Shown here: piece after piece, positions 29,836-38,306 of the stretch | Layout of the letters: each line of letters starts with the position of its first letter | Numbering within the stretch: position 1 is the first letter of the stretch | Source: Methylosinus sp. PW1 | GTDB lineage: Bacteria; Pseudomonadota; Alphaproteobacteria; Rhizobiales; Beijerinckiaceae | Assembly (NCBI RefSeq): GCF_000745215.1 | Contig: NZ_JQNK01000009.1 | Span: 2,851,001 to 2,915,000 of the forward strand | Direction: 5' to 3' | DNA length: 64,000 nucleotides | The notes under the pieces: generated by a model | What the model was told of the DNA's origin: nothing | What the model saw: only the letters and a program-made list of their open reading frames with translations | The model's database searches: none | Translations under genes and position numbers: made by a program

Positions 29836-30699
29836 ATGTCGGACGGACACGCGAAACCCAATCACGATTATCATCTCGTCGATCCGAGCCCGTGGCCGCT
29901 CGTCGGCTCGCTCGCCGCGCTGTTCACCGCGATCGGCGCCATCTATTGGATGAAGGGCCTGCCGCTGCTGGGCGTGAAGATCGGCGGCCCGCTGCTGTTC
30001 AGCGCCGGATTCGCCGGCATTCTCTTCACCATGTGGTCCTGGTGGAGCGACATCATCCGCGAGGCCGAGCATGAGGGCCATCACACCGCGGTCGTGCAGC
30101 TGCATCACCGCTATGGCGTGATCCTCTTCATCCTATCCGAGGTGATGTTCTTCGTCGCCTGGTTCTGGGCCTTCTTCAACTCGGCGATCTTCCCGGCCGA
30201 TCCGCAGCAGTTCGCCCGCACCGAGCTGTTCCAGGGCGTGTGGCCGCCGCATGGGATCGAGGTGCTCAATCCCTGGCATCTGCCGCTGCTGAACACGGTG
30301 ATCCTGCTCACCTCCGGCGCGACGCTCACCTATGCGCATCACGGCCTGCTGCACAATAATCGCGACGCGCTGAAGAGGGGCCTCATCGCCACCATCGCGC
30401 TCGGCCTGATCTTCACCGGCGTCCAGGCCTATGAATACGCCCATGCGCCCTTCGCCTTCAAAGGCTCGATCTATGGCGCGAGCTTCTTCATGGCGACCGG
30501 CTTCCATGGCTTCCATGTGATCGTCGGCTCCATCTTCCTGATCGTCTGCCTCGCGCGCACGCTCGCCGGCCAGTTCAAGCCGGAGCAGCATCTCGGCTTC
30601 GAGTTCGCCGCGTGGTATTGGCATTTCGTCGACGTCGTCTGGCTGTTCCTGTTCGCCTCCATCTACGTTTGGGGCAACTGGGGCGGCCATATGGAGTGA
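29836..30699 (+). CDS. coxC: Cytochrome c oxidase subunit III
   Basis: 287 aa, seven transmembrane helices. Family motifs are MWSWWSDIIREAEHEGHHT, EVMFFVAWFWAFF, GFHGFHVIVG and the C-terminal AWYWHFVDVVWLFLF. Structural subunit of the aa3 oxidase. The start at 29836 (MSDGHAKPNHDYHLVDPSPWP) matches the usual alphaproteobacterial N-terminus. It is the last of the cox structural genes and is followed by a strong terminator at 30731-30770. Confidence 0.97.
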   Translation: MSDGHAKPNHDYHLVDPSPWPLVGSLAALFTAIGAIYWMKGLPLLGVKIGGPLLFSAGFAGILFTMWSWWSDIIREAEHEGHHTAVVQLHHRYGVILFILSEVMFFVAWFWAFFNSAIFPADPQQFARTELFQGVWPPHGIEVLNPWHLPLLNTVILLTSGATLTYAHHGLLHNNRDALKRGLIATIALGLIFTGVQAYEYAHAPFAFKGSIYGASFFMATGFHGFHVIVGSIFLIVCLARTLAGQFKPEQHLGFEFAAWYWHFVDVVWLFLFASIYVWGNWGGHME

Positions 30700-30730
30700 C
30701 GGGACGAGTCCAATTCGGCTTCTTTTGAGA

Positions 30731-30770
30731 GAAGCGCCGACGGGGTCTCGTCGGCGCTTCTTTCGTTTTG
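30731..30770 (+). terminator. Intrinsic terminator after coxC
   Basis: Perfect 12-bp stem (GAAGCGCCGACG at 30731-30742 with CGTCGGCGCTTC at 30749-30760), loop GGGTCT, then TTTCGTTTTG. It separates coxC from the DUF983-SURF1 genes, so those need read-through or their own promoter. Confidence 0.88.
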
Positions 30771-30806
30771 TCGATCTCTCGCCCTCGCAAAAGGGATAGG
30801 AACATC

Positions 30807-31187
30807 ATGGCCGCGGACGAACACTCCACCGTCAATCCTTATGTCGCCGGCCTGCTCGGCCGCTGCCCGCGTTGCGGCAAAGGACATTTGTTCCGCGGTT
30901 TCCTCACGCTCGCGCCGAGCTGCGAGGTCTGTGGGCTCGATCTCGCTTTCGCCGATTCGGGCGATGGGCCGGCCGTCTTCGTGATGACCATCGCCGGCTT
31001 CATCGTCGTCGGCGCGGCGCTCTATGTCGAGGTCGCCTATTCGCCGCCCTATTGGGTGCATGGGCTGATCTTCCTGCCGCTGACGATCATCGTCTGCGCC
31101 GGTCTGCTGCGGCCGGCCAAGAGCCTGCTGATCGCCTTGCAATATTTCAACAAGGCGGAGGAGGGGCATCGCGCCGATGAAGGCTGA
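30807..31187 (+). CDS. DUF983 family membrane protein
   Basis: 126 aa. An N-terminal zinc-ribbon-like set of cysteines (C20, C23, C39, C42 in RCPRCGKG and CEVCGLD) is followed by two transmembrane helices (about 60-80 and 86-106). The family is regularly found between coxC and surf1 in alphaproteobacteria, which suggests an oxidase biogenesis role, but no activity is established. The start at 30807 has GGGATAGG upstream. The 3' end overlaps the SURF1 gene by 11 bp. Confidence 0.87.
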   Translation: MAADEHSTVNPYVAGLLGRCPRCGKGHLFRGFLTLAPSCEVCGLDLAFADSGDGPAVFVMTIAGFIVVGAALYVEVAYSPPYWVHGLIFLPLTIIVCAGLLRPAKSLLIALQYFNKAEEGHRADEG

Positions 31188-31905
31188 AGCGCGCGCTCTT
31201 ATCGGGCCGGCGATCTTTTCGCTCGTCATGGCGGCGCTGCTGGCCGGGCTCGGCGTCTGGCAGCTTCGGCGCCTCGCCTGGAAGGAGGCGCTGATCGAGC
31301 GCGTCGAGACGCGCGCGGCGGCCGCGCCCGTCGCGCCGCCGCCGCGCGCGCAATGGGACGCTCTCGCGCCGCATGACTATGATTTCACCCATGTCCGAAC
31401 GTCCGGCCATTTCGATCTTGCGCGCGAGGCGCTGATCTTCTCCCCGCCGCCCTCCGGCGCAGGGGTGGAGCCGGGCTATCGGGTGATCGCGCCTCTGCTG
31501 CTCGACGGCGGCGGTGCGATCCTAGTCGATCGCGGCTTTCTGCCGCTGTCGCAGCGCGGCGACGAGACCCGCAAGCGCGAGCCTGCCGGTCCGGTCGCGA
31601 TCGCCGGCCTGCTGCGCGGGCCGCAGGCGCGCAATCTCTTCACGCCGGCCGATTCGCCGCAGGAGGGCCTGTTCTACACCGCCGATGCGCGGGCTCTGGC
31701 CGCCTATCTCAAAATCGCCGACGCCGCGCCCTTTCTGCTCGAGCTCGATCCGGCGACGCCGACGCCCGGCCTGCCGCGCGTCTACGACCACAATATCGAG
31801 CTTTCCAATAATCACCTTTCCTACGCCATCACCTGGTTCTCGCTTTCTGCCGCGGTCGCGGGAGGCTTCGCCTTCTACGCATTCGGCCGGCTGAAGCAGC
31901 GCTGA
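31177..31905 (+). CDS. surf1: SURF1 family cytochrome oxidase assembly protein
   Basis: 242 aa with a transmembrane helix at each end (about 9-27 and 215-235) and a periplasmic domain between, the SURF1 topology. Typical motifs are GVWQLRRLAWKEALIERV, the YRVIAPLLLDGGGAILVDRGFLP segment, and the C-terminal NNHLSYAITWFSLSAA. SURF1 assists heme a insertion into subunit I. It overlaps the DUF983 gene and precedes thrC by 94 bp. Confidence 0.94.
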   Translation: MKAEARALIGPAIFSLVMAALLAGLGVWQLRRLAWKEALIERVETRAAAAPVAPPPRAQWDALAPHDYDFTHVRTSGHFDLAREALIFSPPPSGAGVEPGYRVIAPLLLDGGGAILVDRGFLPLSQRGDETRKREPAGPVAIAGLLRGPQARNLFTPADSPQEGLFYTADARALAAYLKIADAAPFLLELDPATPTPGLPRVYDHNIELSNNHLSYAITWFSLSAAVAGGFAFYAFGRLKQR

Positions 31906-31999
31906 CGCGGCCGCTCATTCTCGAGCGGCGCCGAATCTCACGACGATTTCGGCGCCTTCGGACTTTGCCGGCGCCGCCTTCGCGGGTAGAAGAGACGCC

Positions 32000-33412
32000 G
32001 TGCGCTACATTTCCACACGCGGCGAAGCTCCAGAGCTCGCCTTCGAAGACGTTCTCCTCGCCGGCCTCGCCTCCGACGGCGGCCTCTATGCGCCCGTCTC
32101 CTATCCGGGATTGGCGCGCGGCGATATCGCTTCTCTCGCCGGCCTCCCCTATGCCGAGGCCAGCGCGCGCATCATCGCGCCTTTCCTCGGCGAGGCCTTC
32201 GACGGCGCCGAGCTGCGCGCTCTGACGCAGAGCGCCTATTCGGGCTTCCGTCACAGCGCCATCGCGCCGCTGACGCAGATCGCCGACAATCTCTTCGTCC
32301 TCGAGCTGTTCCATGGCCCGACGCTGGCGTTCAAGGACGTCGCCATGCAATTGCTCGGGCGCATGATGGACGCCGTCCTCGCCCGTCGTGGCTTGCGCGC
32401 GACCATTGTCGGCGCCACCTCGGGCGACACGGGCGCGGCGGCGATCGAGGCCTTCGCCGGGCTCGATCGCGTCGATGTCTTCATCCTCTATCCGCATGAG
32501 CGCGTCTCGGACGTGCAGCGGCGGCAGATGACGACGGTCGAGGCCGCCAACATCCACACCATTGCGCTGCGCGGCTCCTTCGACGATGCGCAATCGATTC
32601 TGAAATCGCTGTTCCGCGACGCGCGCTTCCGCGAGAGCGTCGGCCTCGCCGGCGTCAATTCCATCAATTGGGCGCGCGTCGTCGCGCAGACGGCCTATTA
32701 TTTCACGAGCGCCGTCGCGCTCGGCGCGCCGCATCGCGAGGTGAGCTTCGCGGTTCCCACAGGCAATTTCGGCGATGTGCTGGCGGGCTATGTGGCCGAG
32801 CGCATGGGCCTGCCCGTCGGCAAGCTGGTCATCGGCACCAATTCCAACGATATTCTCGCGCGCACGCTGGCGACAGGCCGCTATGAGCTGCGCGAGGTGA
32901 TTCCGACGCAATCGCCGTCGATGGATATTCAGATCTCGTCCAATTTCGAGCGTCTGCTGTTCGACGTCTATGGCCGCGACGCCGCGCAAATTCGCGGGCT
33001 GATGGGCGCGCTGGATCAATCCAAGGGCTTTACCGTCGCCCCCGCGCCGCTCGAAGCGATCCGCGCCGAATTCGAGGCGAGCGCGGCCTATGAGGCCGAC
33101 ACGACGGAAGAGATCGCCCGCACCTATCGCGAGACCGGCTATATTCTCGATCCGCACGCCGCCACCGGCGTTCACGCGGCGCGAAAACGCCTCGCGATCG
33201 ACCCCGCGACGCCGATCGTCTCGCTCGCCACCGCCCATCCGGCGAAATTCCCGGACGCCGTGGAGCGCGCCATCGGCAAGCGCCCGCCGCTGCCCGAGCA
33301 TCTCGCGCATATTCTGGACGCGCGCGAGCGCTTCACCGTGCTCGACAATGATGCGGGCAAGGTCGCGGCCTTTATTTCCGAGCGCGCCCGCGCGGCGCGC
33401 GCCACGGTCTGA
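32000..33412 (+). CDS. thrC: Threonine synthase
   Basis: 470-aa PLP enzyme converting O-phosphohomoserine to threonine; works with thrB at 2.1 kb. The PLP lysine lies in FHGPTLAFKDVAMQ. The phosphate-binding loop GATSGDTGAAAIEAF and the fold-type II motif SVGLAGVNSINWARV with FAVPTGNFGDVLAGY are also seen. It starts with a GTG at 32000. In many relatives an M16 peptidase gene lies between thrC and the acetyltransferase gene; here thrC is followed directly by the acetyltransferase. Confidence 0.96.
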   Translation: MRYISTRGEAPELAFEDVLLAGLASDGGLYAPVSYPGLARGDIASLAGLPYAEASARIIAPFLGEAFDGAELRALTQSAYSGFRHSAIAPLTQIADNLFVLELFHGPTLAFKDVAMQLLGRMMDAVLARRGLRATIVGATSGDTGAAAIEAFAGLDRVDVFILYPHERVSDVQRRQMTTVEAANIHTIALRGSFDDAQSILKSLFRDARFRESVGLAGVNSINWARVVAQTAYYFTSAVALGAPHREVSFAVPTGNFGDVLAGYVAERMGLPVGKLVIGTNSNDILARTLATGRYELREVIPTQSPSMDIQISSNFERLLFDVYGRDAAQIRGLMGALDQSKGFTVAPAPLEAIRAEFEASAAYEADTTEEIARTYRETGYILDPHAATGVHAARKRLAIDPATPIVSLATAHPAKFPDAVERAIGKRPPLPEHLAHILDARERFTVLDNDAGKVAAFISERARAARATV

Positions 33413-33422
33413 GAGGGCTTCC

Positions 33423-34022
33423 ATGGCGCTCTTCGGCCTGGTTCCCGCCTATCGCGATCTTCCGCTGCGCGGCGAGGGCGTCTATCTGCGTGGCTCGGAG
33501 ATGCGGGACTTCGTCGCCTGGGCGTCGCTCAGGGAGCGCAGCCGCGCCTTTCTGACGCCCTGGGAGCCGACCTGGCCGTCGGATGATCTCACGCGCGGGA
33601 GCTTTCGCTATCGCGTGCGCCGCCACGCCGAGGAGATGGCGCGCGACGAGGCCTATTCCTTCTTCGTCTTCCGCGAGGCGGACGACGTTCTCGTCGGCGG
33701 CTTGACGCTCGGCCATGTGCGTCGTGGCGTGTCCCAGGCGGCGACGCTGGGCTATTGGATGGGCGAGCCCTATGCCGGCAAGGGCTATATGTCCCGCGCC
33801 GTGCGCGCCGCGCTGGATTACGCCTTCAGCCGCCAGCGCCTGCATCGCGTCGAGGCCGCCTGCCTGCCGTCCAACGCCGCCTCCATTCGCCTGCTGGAGC
33901 GCAATGGCTTCCATCAGGAGGGCTTCGCGCGGGCCTATCTCAACATCAACGGCCAATGGCGCGACCATCTCCTCTTCGCGCGGCTCGACAGCGACCCCTC
34001 GCCGGCCCGCCGGCCGCTTTGA
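33423..34022 (+). CDS. GNAT N-acetyltransferase (RimJ/RimL type)
   Basis: 199 aa of the acetyltransferase_3 type. The acetyl-CoA-binding segment is GYWMGEPYAGKGYMSRAV, preceded by VGGLTLGHVRRG and followed by HRVEAACLPSNAASIRLLERNGF, all characteristic of RimJ/RimL-like proteins that acetylate ribosomal or other protein N-termini. The substrate is unknown. It begins 10 bp after thrC, so the two are probably co-transcribed. Confidence 0.9.
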   Translation: MALFGLVPAYRDLPLRGEGVYLRGSEMRDFVAWASLRERSRAFLTPWEPTWPSDDLTRGSFRYRVRRHAEEMARDEAYSFFVFREADDVLVGGLTLGHVRRGVSQAATLGYWMGEPYAGKGYMSRAVRAALDYAFSRQRLHRVEAACLPSNAASIRLLERNGFHQEGFARAYLNINGQWRDHLLFARLDSDPSPARRPL

Positions 34023-34173
34023 GCGGACAGGACGGTAGCTCCGTCCGTCGTCCCGTTTCGAATCCGCACAGAACAGCGCCGATTCTGTCTGGCACGCATC
34101 TCTCAGCCTACCCTTCGACATTGCCGACCACGTTTCGAAACGGGACGGCAGGCGAAAAAAGGGTAGCGTATTC

Positions 34174-34953
34174 ATGGCGTTCCAGCGTAAACCGGCGTTC
34201 CGGGACATCGAGGAGATCACTGTTGGCGGCGTTCGCGTCGCTCGGCTCGATCTCGCGGCGACCGCGCGGCTGATGATCGAGGCGGCTCTCCGCCCCGCGC
34301 GGGAGAATGGGCCGCTCTATCTCACCTCCGTCAATGGCGAGGTGCTGGCGCGTCGCCGCGCCAGCCGCGAATTCGCCGAGCTCGTCGACGAGGCCGATCT
34401 CATCAGCGCCGACGGCCAGCCGCTCGTCTTCGCTTCGCGCCTGCTGGGCGCGCGGGCGTTGCCGGAGCGCGTCGCCACCACGGATCTCTATCCGCTGGTC
34501 GCCGAAATGGCCGCGCGCGAGGGCGTCACCTTCTACCTCTACGGCGGGACGGAGGAGGTCAATCGCGCGACCTATGAGGTCACCAAGCGCCGCTTTCCGG
34601 GCCTGCGCATCGTCGGCCGCTCGCATGGCTATCTCGCCGGCGAGGAGCTGGAGCGCAAGATCGACGAGATCGACGAGCTGGCGCCCGATATCGTCTGGCT
34701 CGCGCTGGGCGTGCCGCGTGAGCAGGAATTCGTGCGAAAATGGAGCGATCGCCTTCGAAACGTCAAAGTGATCAAGACATCTGGAGGCCTGTTCGATTTT
34801 GTGGCCGGCGCCAAGAAGCGCGCCCCTATGTGGATGCAGAAGGCGGGCCTCGAATGGGCCTTCCGTCTTCGGCTCGAGCCGCGCCGGCTGTTCTTGCGCT
34901 ATGTGACGACCAATCCGATCGCGTTGCTGCTGCTATTGCGCCACACGCATTGA
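34174..34953 (+). CDS. WecG/TagA/CpsF family glycosyltransferase (GT26)
   Basis: 259 aa. GT26 signatures are YLTSVNGEVLARRR, ADLISADGQPLVFASRLLG, YLYGGTEEV, APDIVWLALGVPREQEFV and the late KTSGGLFDFVAGAKKRAP. These enzymes transfer an aminosugar (ManNAc/ManNAcA) to a lipid-linked intermediate in surface polysaccharide synthesis and associate with the membrane through the basic C-terminus. No other polysaccharide gene is adjacent; the sugar is unknown. The 151 bp upstream separate it from the acetyltransferase gene. Confidence 0.9.
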   Translation: MAFQRKPAFRDIEEITVGGVRVARLDLAATARLMIEAALRPARENGPLYLTSVNGEVLARRRASREFAELVDEADLISADGQPLVFASRLLGARALPERVATTDLYPLVAEMAAREGVTFYLYGGTEEVNRATYEVTKRRFPGLRIVGRSHGYLAGEELERKIDEIDELAPDIVWLALGVPREQEFVRKWSDRLRNVKVIKTSGGLFDFVAGAKKRAPMWMQKAGLEWAFRLRLEPRRLFLRYVTTNPIALLLLLRHTH

Positions 34954-35145
34954 CCGTCCTCGCACATCCGCCGGCGCGTCGAAGCCGGCGGGCGTCCGAA
35001 GCCGCAGTGTAACGAGTTCGGCTTTGGGTCCCCGGCGCGCCGCGCCACTCCGCCAGCGCCGGGGACGACGCCGATCATCGGCGAATTCTCAAAATGGGAA
35101 AAGTTCGGCCGCCTGCGCCATTCAAGCCGAAGGCGGGCGCGAAGG

Positions 35146-35264
35146 CCCCCTCCCTCACCCTCCCCCGCTTCGCGGGAGAGGGGGCGGCCAGCGTTGGGCG
35201 AAATTTCGATGAAGCGCGGCATCTGCTCCCTCTCCCGCGCAGCGGGGGAGGGCTGGGGAGGGGG
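35146..35264. repeat. Inverted pair of palindromic repeats
   Basis: The convergent gap 34954-35302 (349 bp) holds no gene. A unit with CCCTCCCTCACCCTCCCCCG around a CGCTTCGCG hairpin (about 35146-35184) is repeated in inverted orientation (about 35226-35264), so the region can fold into a long hairpin between the GT26 gene and hisG. It resembles the C-rich repeat near 0.9 kb. Confidence 0.65.
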
Positions 35265-35302
35265 CTCGTCCGGCTATCGGCGCTTTTCGCGCCGCAACCC
35301 GA

Positions 35303-36277
35303 TCAAATCCGCCCTTGCAGCCGGCTCCACAGCGCATTTTCCGCGCTGAACACATAGTCCAGCCGGGCGCTCGTCACCGTGCGCGCGCCTTTGGCGATCA
35401 GCCAATCGGCGAATTGCGGCGCGCCATCCGCCGGGGCGGAGAAGGCGAAAAAGCCGCCGTCGCCGCGCTCGCGCAGCTCAACGGAAAATTTCTCCGCCGC
35501 CTCGGCGAGGAGGGCGTCGTCCAGCGTCACGCGGGCGCGGATCTCGCGCGTGGTGCGGGCTTGCTCCTCGGCCGCTATGCGCGAGAGGATGATGCGCGCC
35601 GCCTCCCGCGCCCGCGGCGTCCAGGGCGCGGTCAGCGAGGCGACGAGATTGGCCTGCGAGCGCAGGATCACGCCATCGTCCAAAGTCTTCAGCGCATTGG
35701 CGACGAGTGTCGCGCCCGTGGTGGTGATGTCCACGATGAGATCGGCGGAGCCCGCCGCCGGAGCGCCTTCCGTGGCGCCGGAACTCTCGACGATGCGATA
35801 ATCGCCGATAGCGTGCTTGGCGAAGAAGCGCCGCGTCGTGTGGATATATTTGGTGGCGACGCGCAGCCCGCGGCCATGGCGGGCGCGAAAGCCGGCCGAG
35901 ACATCGGCGAGATCGGCCATGGTCCGCACGTCGATCCAGGCCTGCGGAACGGCGACCACCACATTGGCCTTGCCGAAGCCGAGCGGCGCCAGAATCTCCA
36001 CCTTGCTCGCCGCGTCGGCAATCGTCTCGCGCACGAGGTCTTCGCCCGTCACGCCGAGATGGACGTCGCCGCTGGCCAGCCGCGAGGTGATCTCGGAGGC
36101 GGAGAGAAAGGCCGCCTCCGCATCCTCCACTCCGGCGAGCTGGCCGCGATAGTCGCGCGCCCCGCGCCCCTGCGTCACTTCTATGCCCGCGCGGGCGAAA
36201 AAGGCGTTGGCGTTCTCCTGCAGCCGACCCTTGGAGGGAACGGCGACGATGAGCTTGTCAGGCGTCGTTGCGGTCAT
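35303..36277 (-). CDS. hisG: ATP phosphoribosyltransferase
   Basis: First enzyme of histidine synthesis, joining PRPP and ATP. 324 aa with [15 protein letters not shown] at the start, the [10 protein letters not shown] segment and the PRPP-binding loop [17 protein letters not shown]. This is longer than the catalytic-only short HisG (roughly 210-230 aa), yet a HisZ partner is encoded directly upstream. The added C-terminal part (about residues 225-324) may be a second domain of its own kind. The start at 36277 overlaps the hisZ stop (ATGA). Confidence 0.94.
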   Translation of the reverse strand: MTATTPDKLIVAVPSKGRLQENANAFFARAGIEVTQGRGARDYRGQLAGVEDAEAAFLSASEITSRLASGDVHLGVTGEDLVRETIADAASKVEILAPLGFGKANVVVAVPQAWIDVRTMADLADVSAGFRARHGRGLRVATKYIHTTRRFFAKHAIGDYRIVESSGATEGAPAAGSADLIVDITTTGATLVANALKTLDDGVILRSQANLVASLTAPWTPRAREAARIILSRIAAEEQARTTREIRARVTLDDALLAEAAEKFSVELRERGDGGFFAFSAPADGAPQFADWLIAKGARTVTSARLDYVFSAENALWSRLQGRI

Positions 36278-37413
36278 GCCGCGATTCCTTTGCGCGCCGT
36301 CAGCCGGTCGACCCATATGGCCGCGCCGACAGCGGGAATGTCCTGTTTCGCGCCCAGCGTCTTCAGCAGGCGATCATAGCGCCCGCCGCCGATGAGCGCC
36401 GGGCCGGCGGGCTCGCGCCGCGCCTCGAAGACGAAGCCCGAGTAATAGTCGAGCCTCCGCGCGAAGCTCGCGGAGAAGCGCACGCGATCGAGATCGACGC
36501 CGCGCGCCGCGAGAAAGCCCGAGCGCGTGTCGAGCGAGTCGAGCGCCGCGGTCAGGTCGAGCGCGGCGTCCTTCGCCAGCTCGCGCAGCGCGGCCGCGGC
36601 CTCGTCGATCTGGCCCTGAATGGCGAAAAAAGCGTCGACCAGCGCATGCTTCTCGGCGCTCACGCCGGCGCCGCCGGCGAGAGCGGCCTGATCCAGAAAG
36701 CGCTCGGCGATCTCCCCGGCGCTGCGGCCGCCGACCGGCGAAATTCCGGCGATGGACAGAAGATCCTCGACGAGCGCGCGCGCCTCCTTGGCGTCCACCT
36801 TCTCGAGCGCGGCGAGCACGCCGGCGTGCTCCTTGCCATTGGCCGGCGGAGCGAAAATCTGCGACAGCGACTCGCCGCGGGCGTGTCCCGTCTCGAGACG
36901 CCGGCGCCAGGCGGGCGGCAGATCGAGCCGATCCAGAAAGGTGGAGACGAGGCCGGCGTCGCCGGTCTCCACATGCAGCGCCACGCCATCGGCCGCGGAG
37001 GCGGCCTCGAGGGCGGCGGCGAGAATCTCGGCGTCGGCGGCTTCGCGATCGTCGCGGCCAAAGCTCTCGAGCCCGGCCTGCAACAGCTCGCCGCTGCCCG
37101 TCTCGCCCTCGGCGGGAAAGCGGAACACAGTGCCGCCATAGGCGAAGGAGGCGGGCGCCCCCGCCGTCGCCGAGGCGAGATAGGCGAGGCAGACGGGGAT
37201 CGTATATTCCGGCCGCAGGCAGACGTCGTCGCCGGCGGCGTCGCTGGTGAGGTACAGGCGGCCGCGGAAATCCTCGCCCGAGCGGTCGAGGAAGACGCCG
37301 GCCGGCTGCAATATCTTCGGCTCGCAGCGGGTAAAGCCCGCGCGCTGAAACGACGCCAATATCGCGCCGAGAGCGTCGCCGCTCGATAAATCGGTTTTCG
37401 CCGCCTCGTTCAC
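36274..37413 (-). CDS. hisZ: ATP phosphoribosyltransferase regulatory subunit
   Basis: 379 aa, a histidyl-tRNA-synthetase-like protein without anticodon domain. Class II motifs are visible: [40 protein letters not shown] (motif 2-like), and [18 protein letters not shown] with [13 protein letters not shown] near the end (motif 3 region). HisZ confers histidine feedback on HisG. The start is a GTG at 37413 with a GAGG site. It overlaps hisG by ATGA. Confidence 0.93.
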   Translation of the reverse strand: MNEAAKTDLSSGDALGAILASFQRAGFTRCEPKILQPAGVFLDRSGEDFRGRLYLTSDAAGDDVCLRPEYTIPVCLAYLASATAGAPASFAYGGTVFRFPAEGETGSGELLQAGLESFGRDDREAADAEILAAALEAASAADGVALHVETGDAGLVSTFLDRLDLPPAWRRRLETGHARGESLSQIFAPPANGKEHAGVLAALEKVDAKEARALVEDLLSIAGISPVGGRSAGEIAERFLDQAALAGGAGVSAEKHALVDAFFAIQGQIDEAAAALRELAKDAALDLTAALDSLDTRSGFLAARGVDLDRVRFSASFARRLDYYSGFVFEARREPAGPALIGGGRYDRLLKTLGAKQDIPAVGAAIWVDRLTARKGIAA

Positions 37414-37507
37414 GCCTCTAATCCCTCTCTTGCGGCCCTTCCTTAGCAAGCGCGGATGACATTCGCATCCGCTTTCGGGAGGGAGGGTGAACGGGACGAG
37501 GGTTCGG

Positions 37508-38077
37508 TCAGCGCTCGCACTCTTTGGGCGGATTGTCGTCCGACCAATCGGCGAGCGAAATCGTCTGCGCCTTGATCTCGATCTTCTTGCCGTTGCGCGT
37601 TCCCTTGCCGGAGAGGAAATTGAGATCGCAGCTCTTGCCGGCGTTGGGGTCGATCGTGTCGCGGCTCGCATAAGTGAAGCCGGCGACGATGAGCGCGCCA
37701 TTGCGGCGGATGACCGTCAAAGTCTCGCTCCAGCGGTCGCGGCCGATCGAATCATTCTCGGATTTGATCAGCAGCGAGCCCTTGTCGCTCACCGCCAGCG
37801 AAGGCCGCTGGCCGGCCATGCCGCCGTTCCAGGCGGCGTTCTTCTTCACGAAGGCCGGCTTGGCGCCGGCGCGCAGAGCATCCTGATCGAGCCCGAGATA
37901 GACATAGAGATCGGCGCCATTGTCGAGATTGTCGACGAGCACGGCGAGATCACGGCCGCCGCCATCGGAGAGATAGATCGGTGTCGCGGAGAGAATGCGC
38001 TCGAGCGGCGCGGTCTCGGCGACAGCGGGGGAGGCGGCGAGCAAGAAAGCGACGAGAAAGGGTGGACGAAATCGCAT
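37508..38077 (-). CDS. Secreted protein of unknown function
   Basis: 189 aa with a clear signal peptide (hydrophobic core, cleavage near SPAVAE). The mature domain is mixed, with VLVDNLDNGADLYVYLGLDQD and a C-terminal Cys pair (KSCDLNF and PKECER) that could form a disulfide. No membrane segment. It precedes hisZ on the same strand by about 95 bp, a gap with a small hairpin (37452-37472), so co-transcription is uncertain. No family recognised. Confidence 0.65.
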   Translation of the reverse strand: MRFRPPFLVAFLLAASPAVAETAPLERILSATPIYLSDGGGRDLAVLVDNLDNGADLYVYLGLDQDALRAGAKPAFVKKNAAWNGGMAGQRPSLAVSDKGSLLIKSENDSIGRDRWSETLTVIRRNGALIVAGFTYASRDTIDPNAGKSCDLNFLSGKGTRNGKKIEIKAQTISLADWSDDNPPKECER

Positions 38078-38112
38078 TGGAAAAACCCTTACGAAATAAG
38101 TCGCGGGGGCGC

Positions 38113-38277
38113 ACCCTCATCCGACCCCGCTTCGCGGGGCCACCTTCTCCCGCGCGCGGGAGAAGGGAGCGCCCTGTTCTTCTGTATGTGGGAATAAGAG
38201 ACGACACTCTCGACGCGGGATCCTTCTCCCGCGAGCGGGAGAAGGTGGCCCTCGCGTCAGCGAGGGTCGGATGAGGG
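38113..38277. repeat. Inverted pair of REP-like repeats
   Basis: Two copies, in opposite orientation, of a unit containing CCTCATCCGACC…CCACCTTCTCCCGCG…CGGGAGAAGG (about 38113-38165 and 38220-38277), separated by about 55 bp of unique sequence. It fills the gap between pnp and the secreted-protein gene. Such units are common extragenic palindromes in Hyphomicrobiales and may act as transcription or mRNA-end signals. Confidence 0.75.
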
Positions 38278-38306
38278 CCCGCGCCGGGCGAGCCCCATCT
38301 GTCGCG

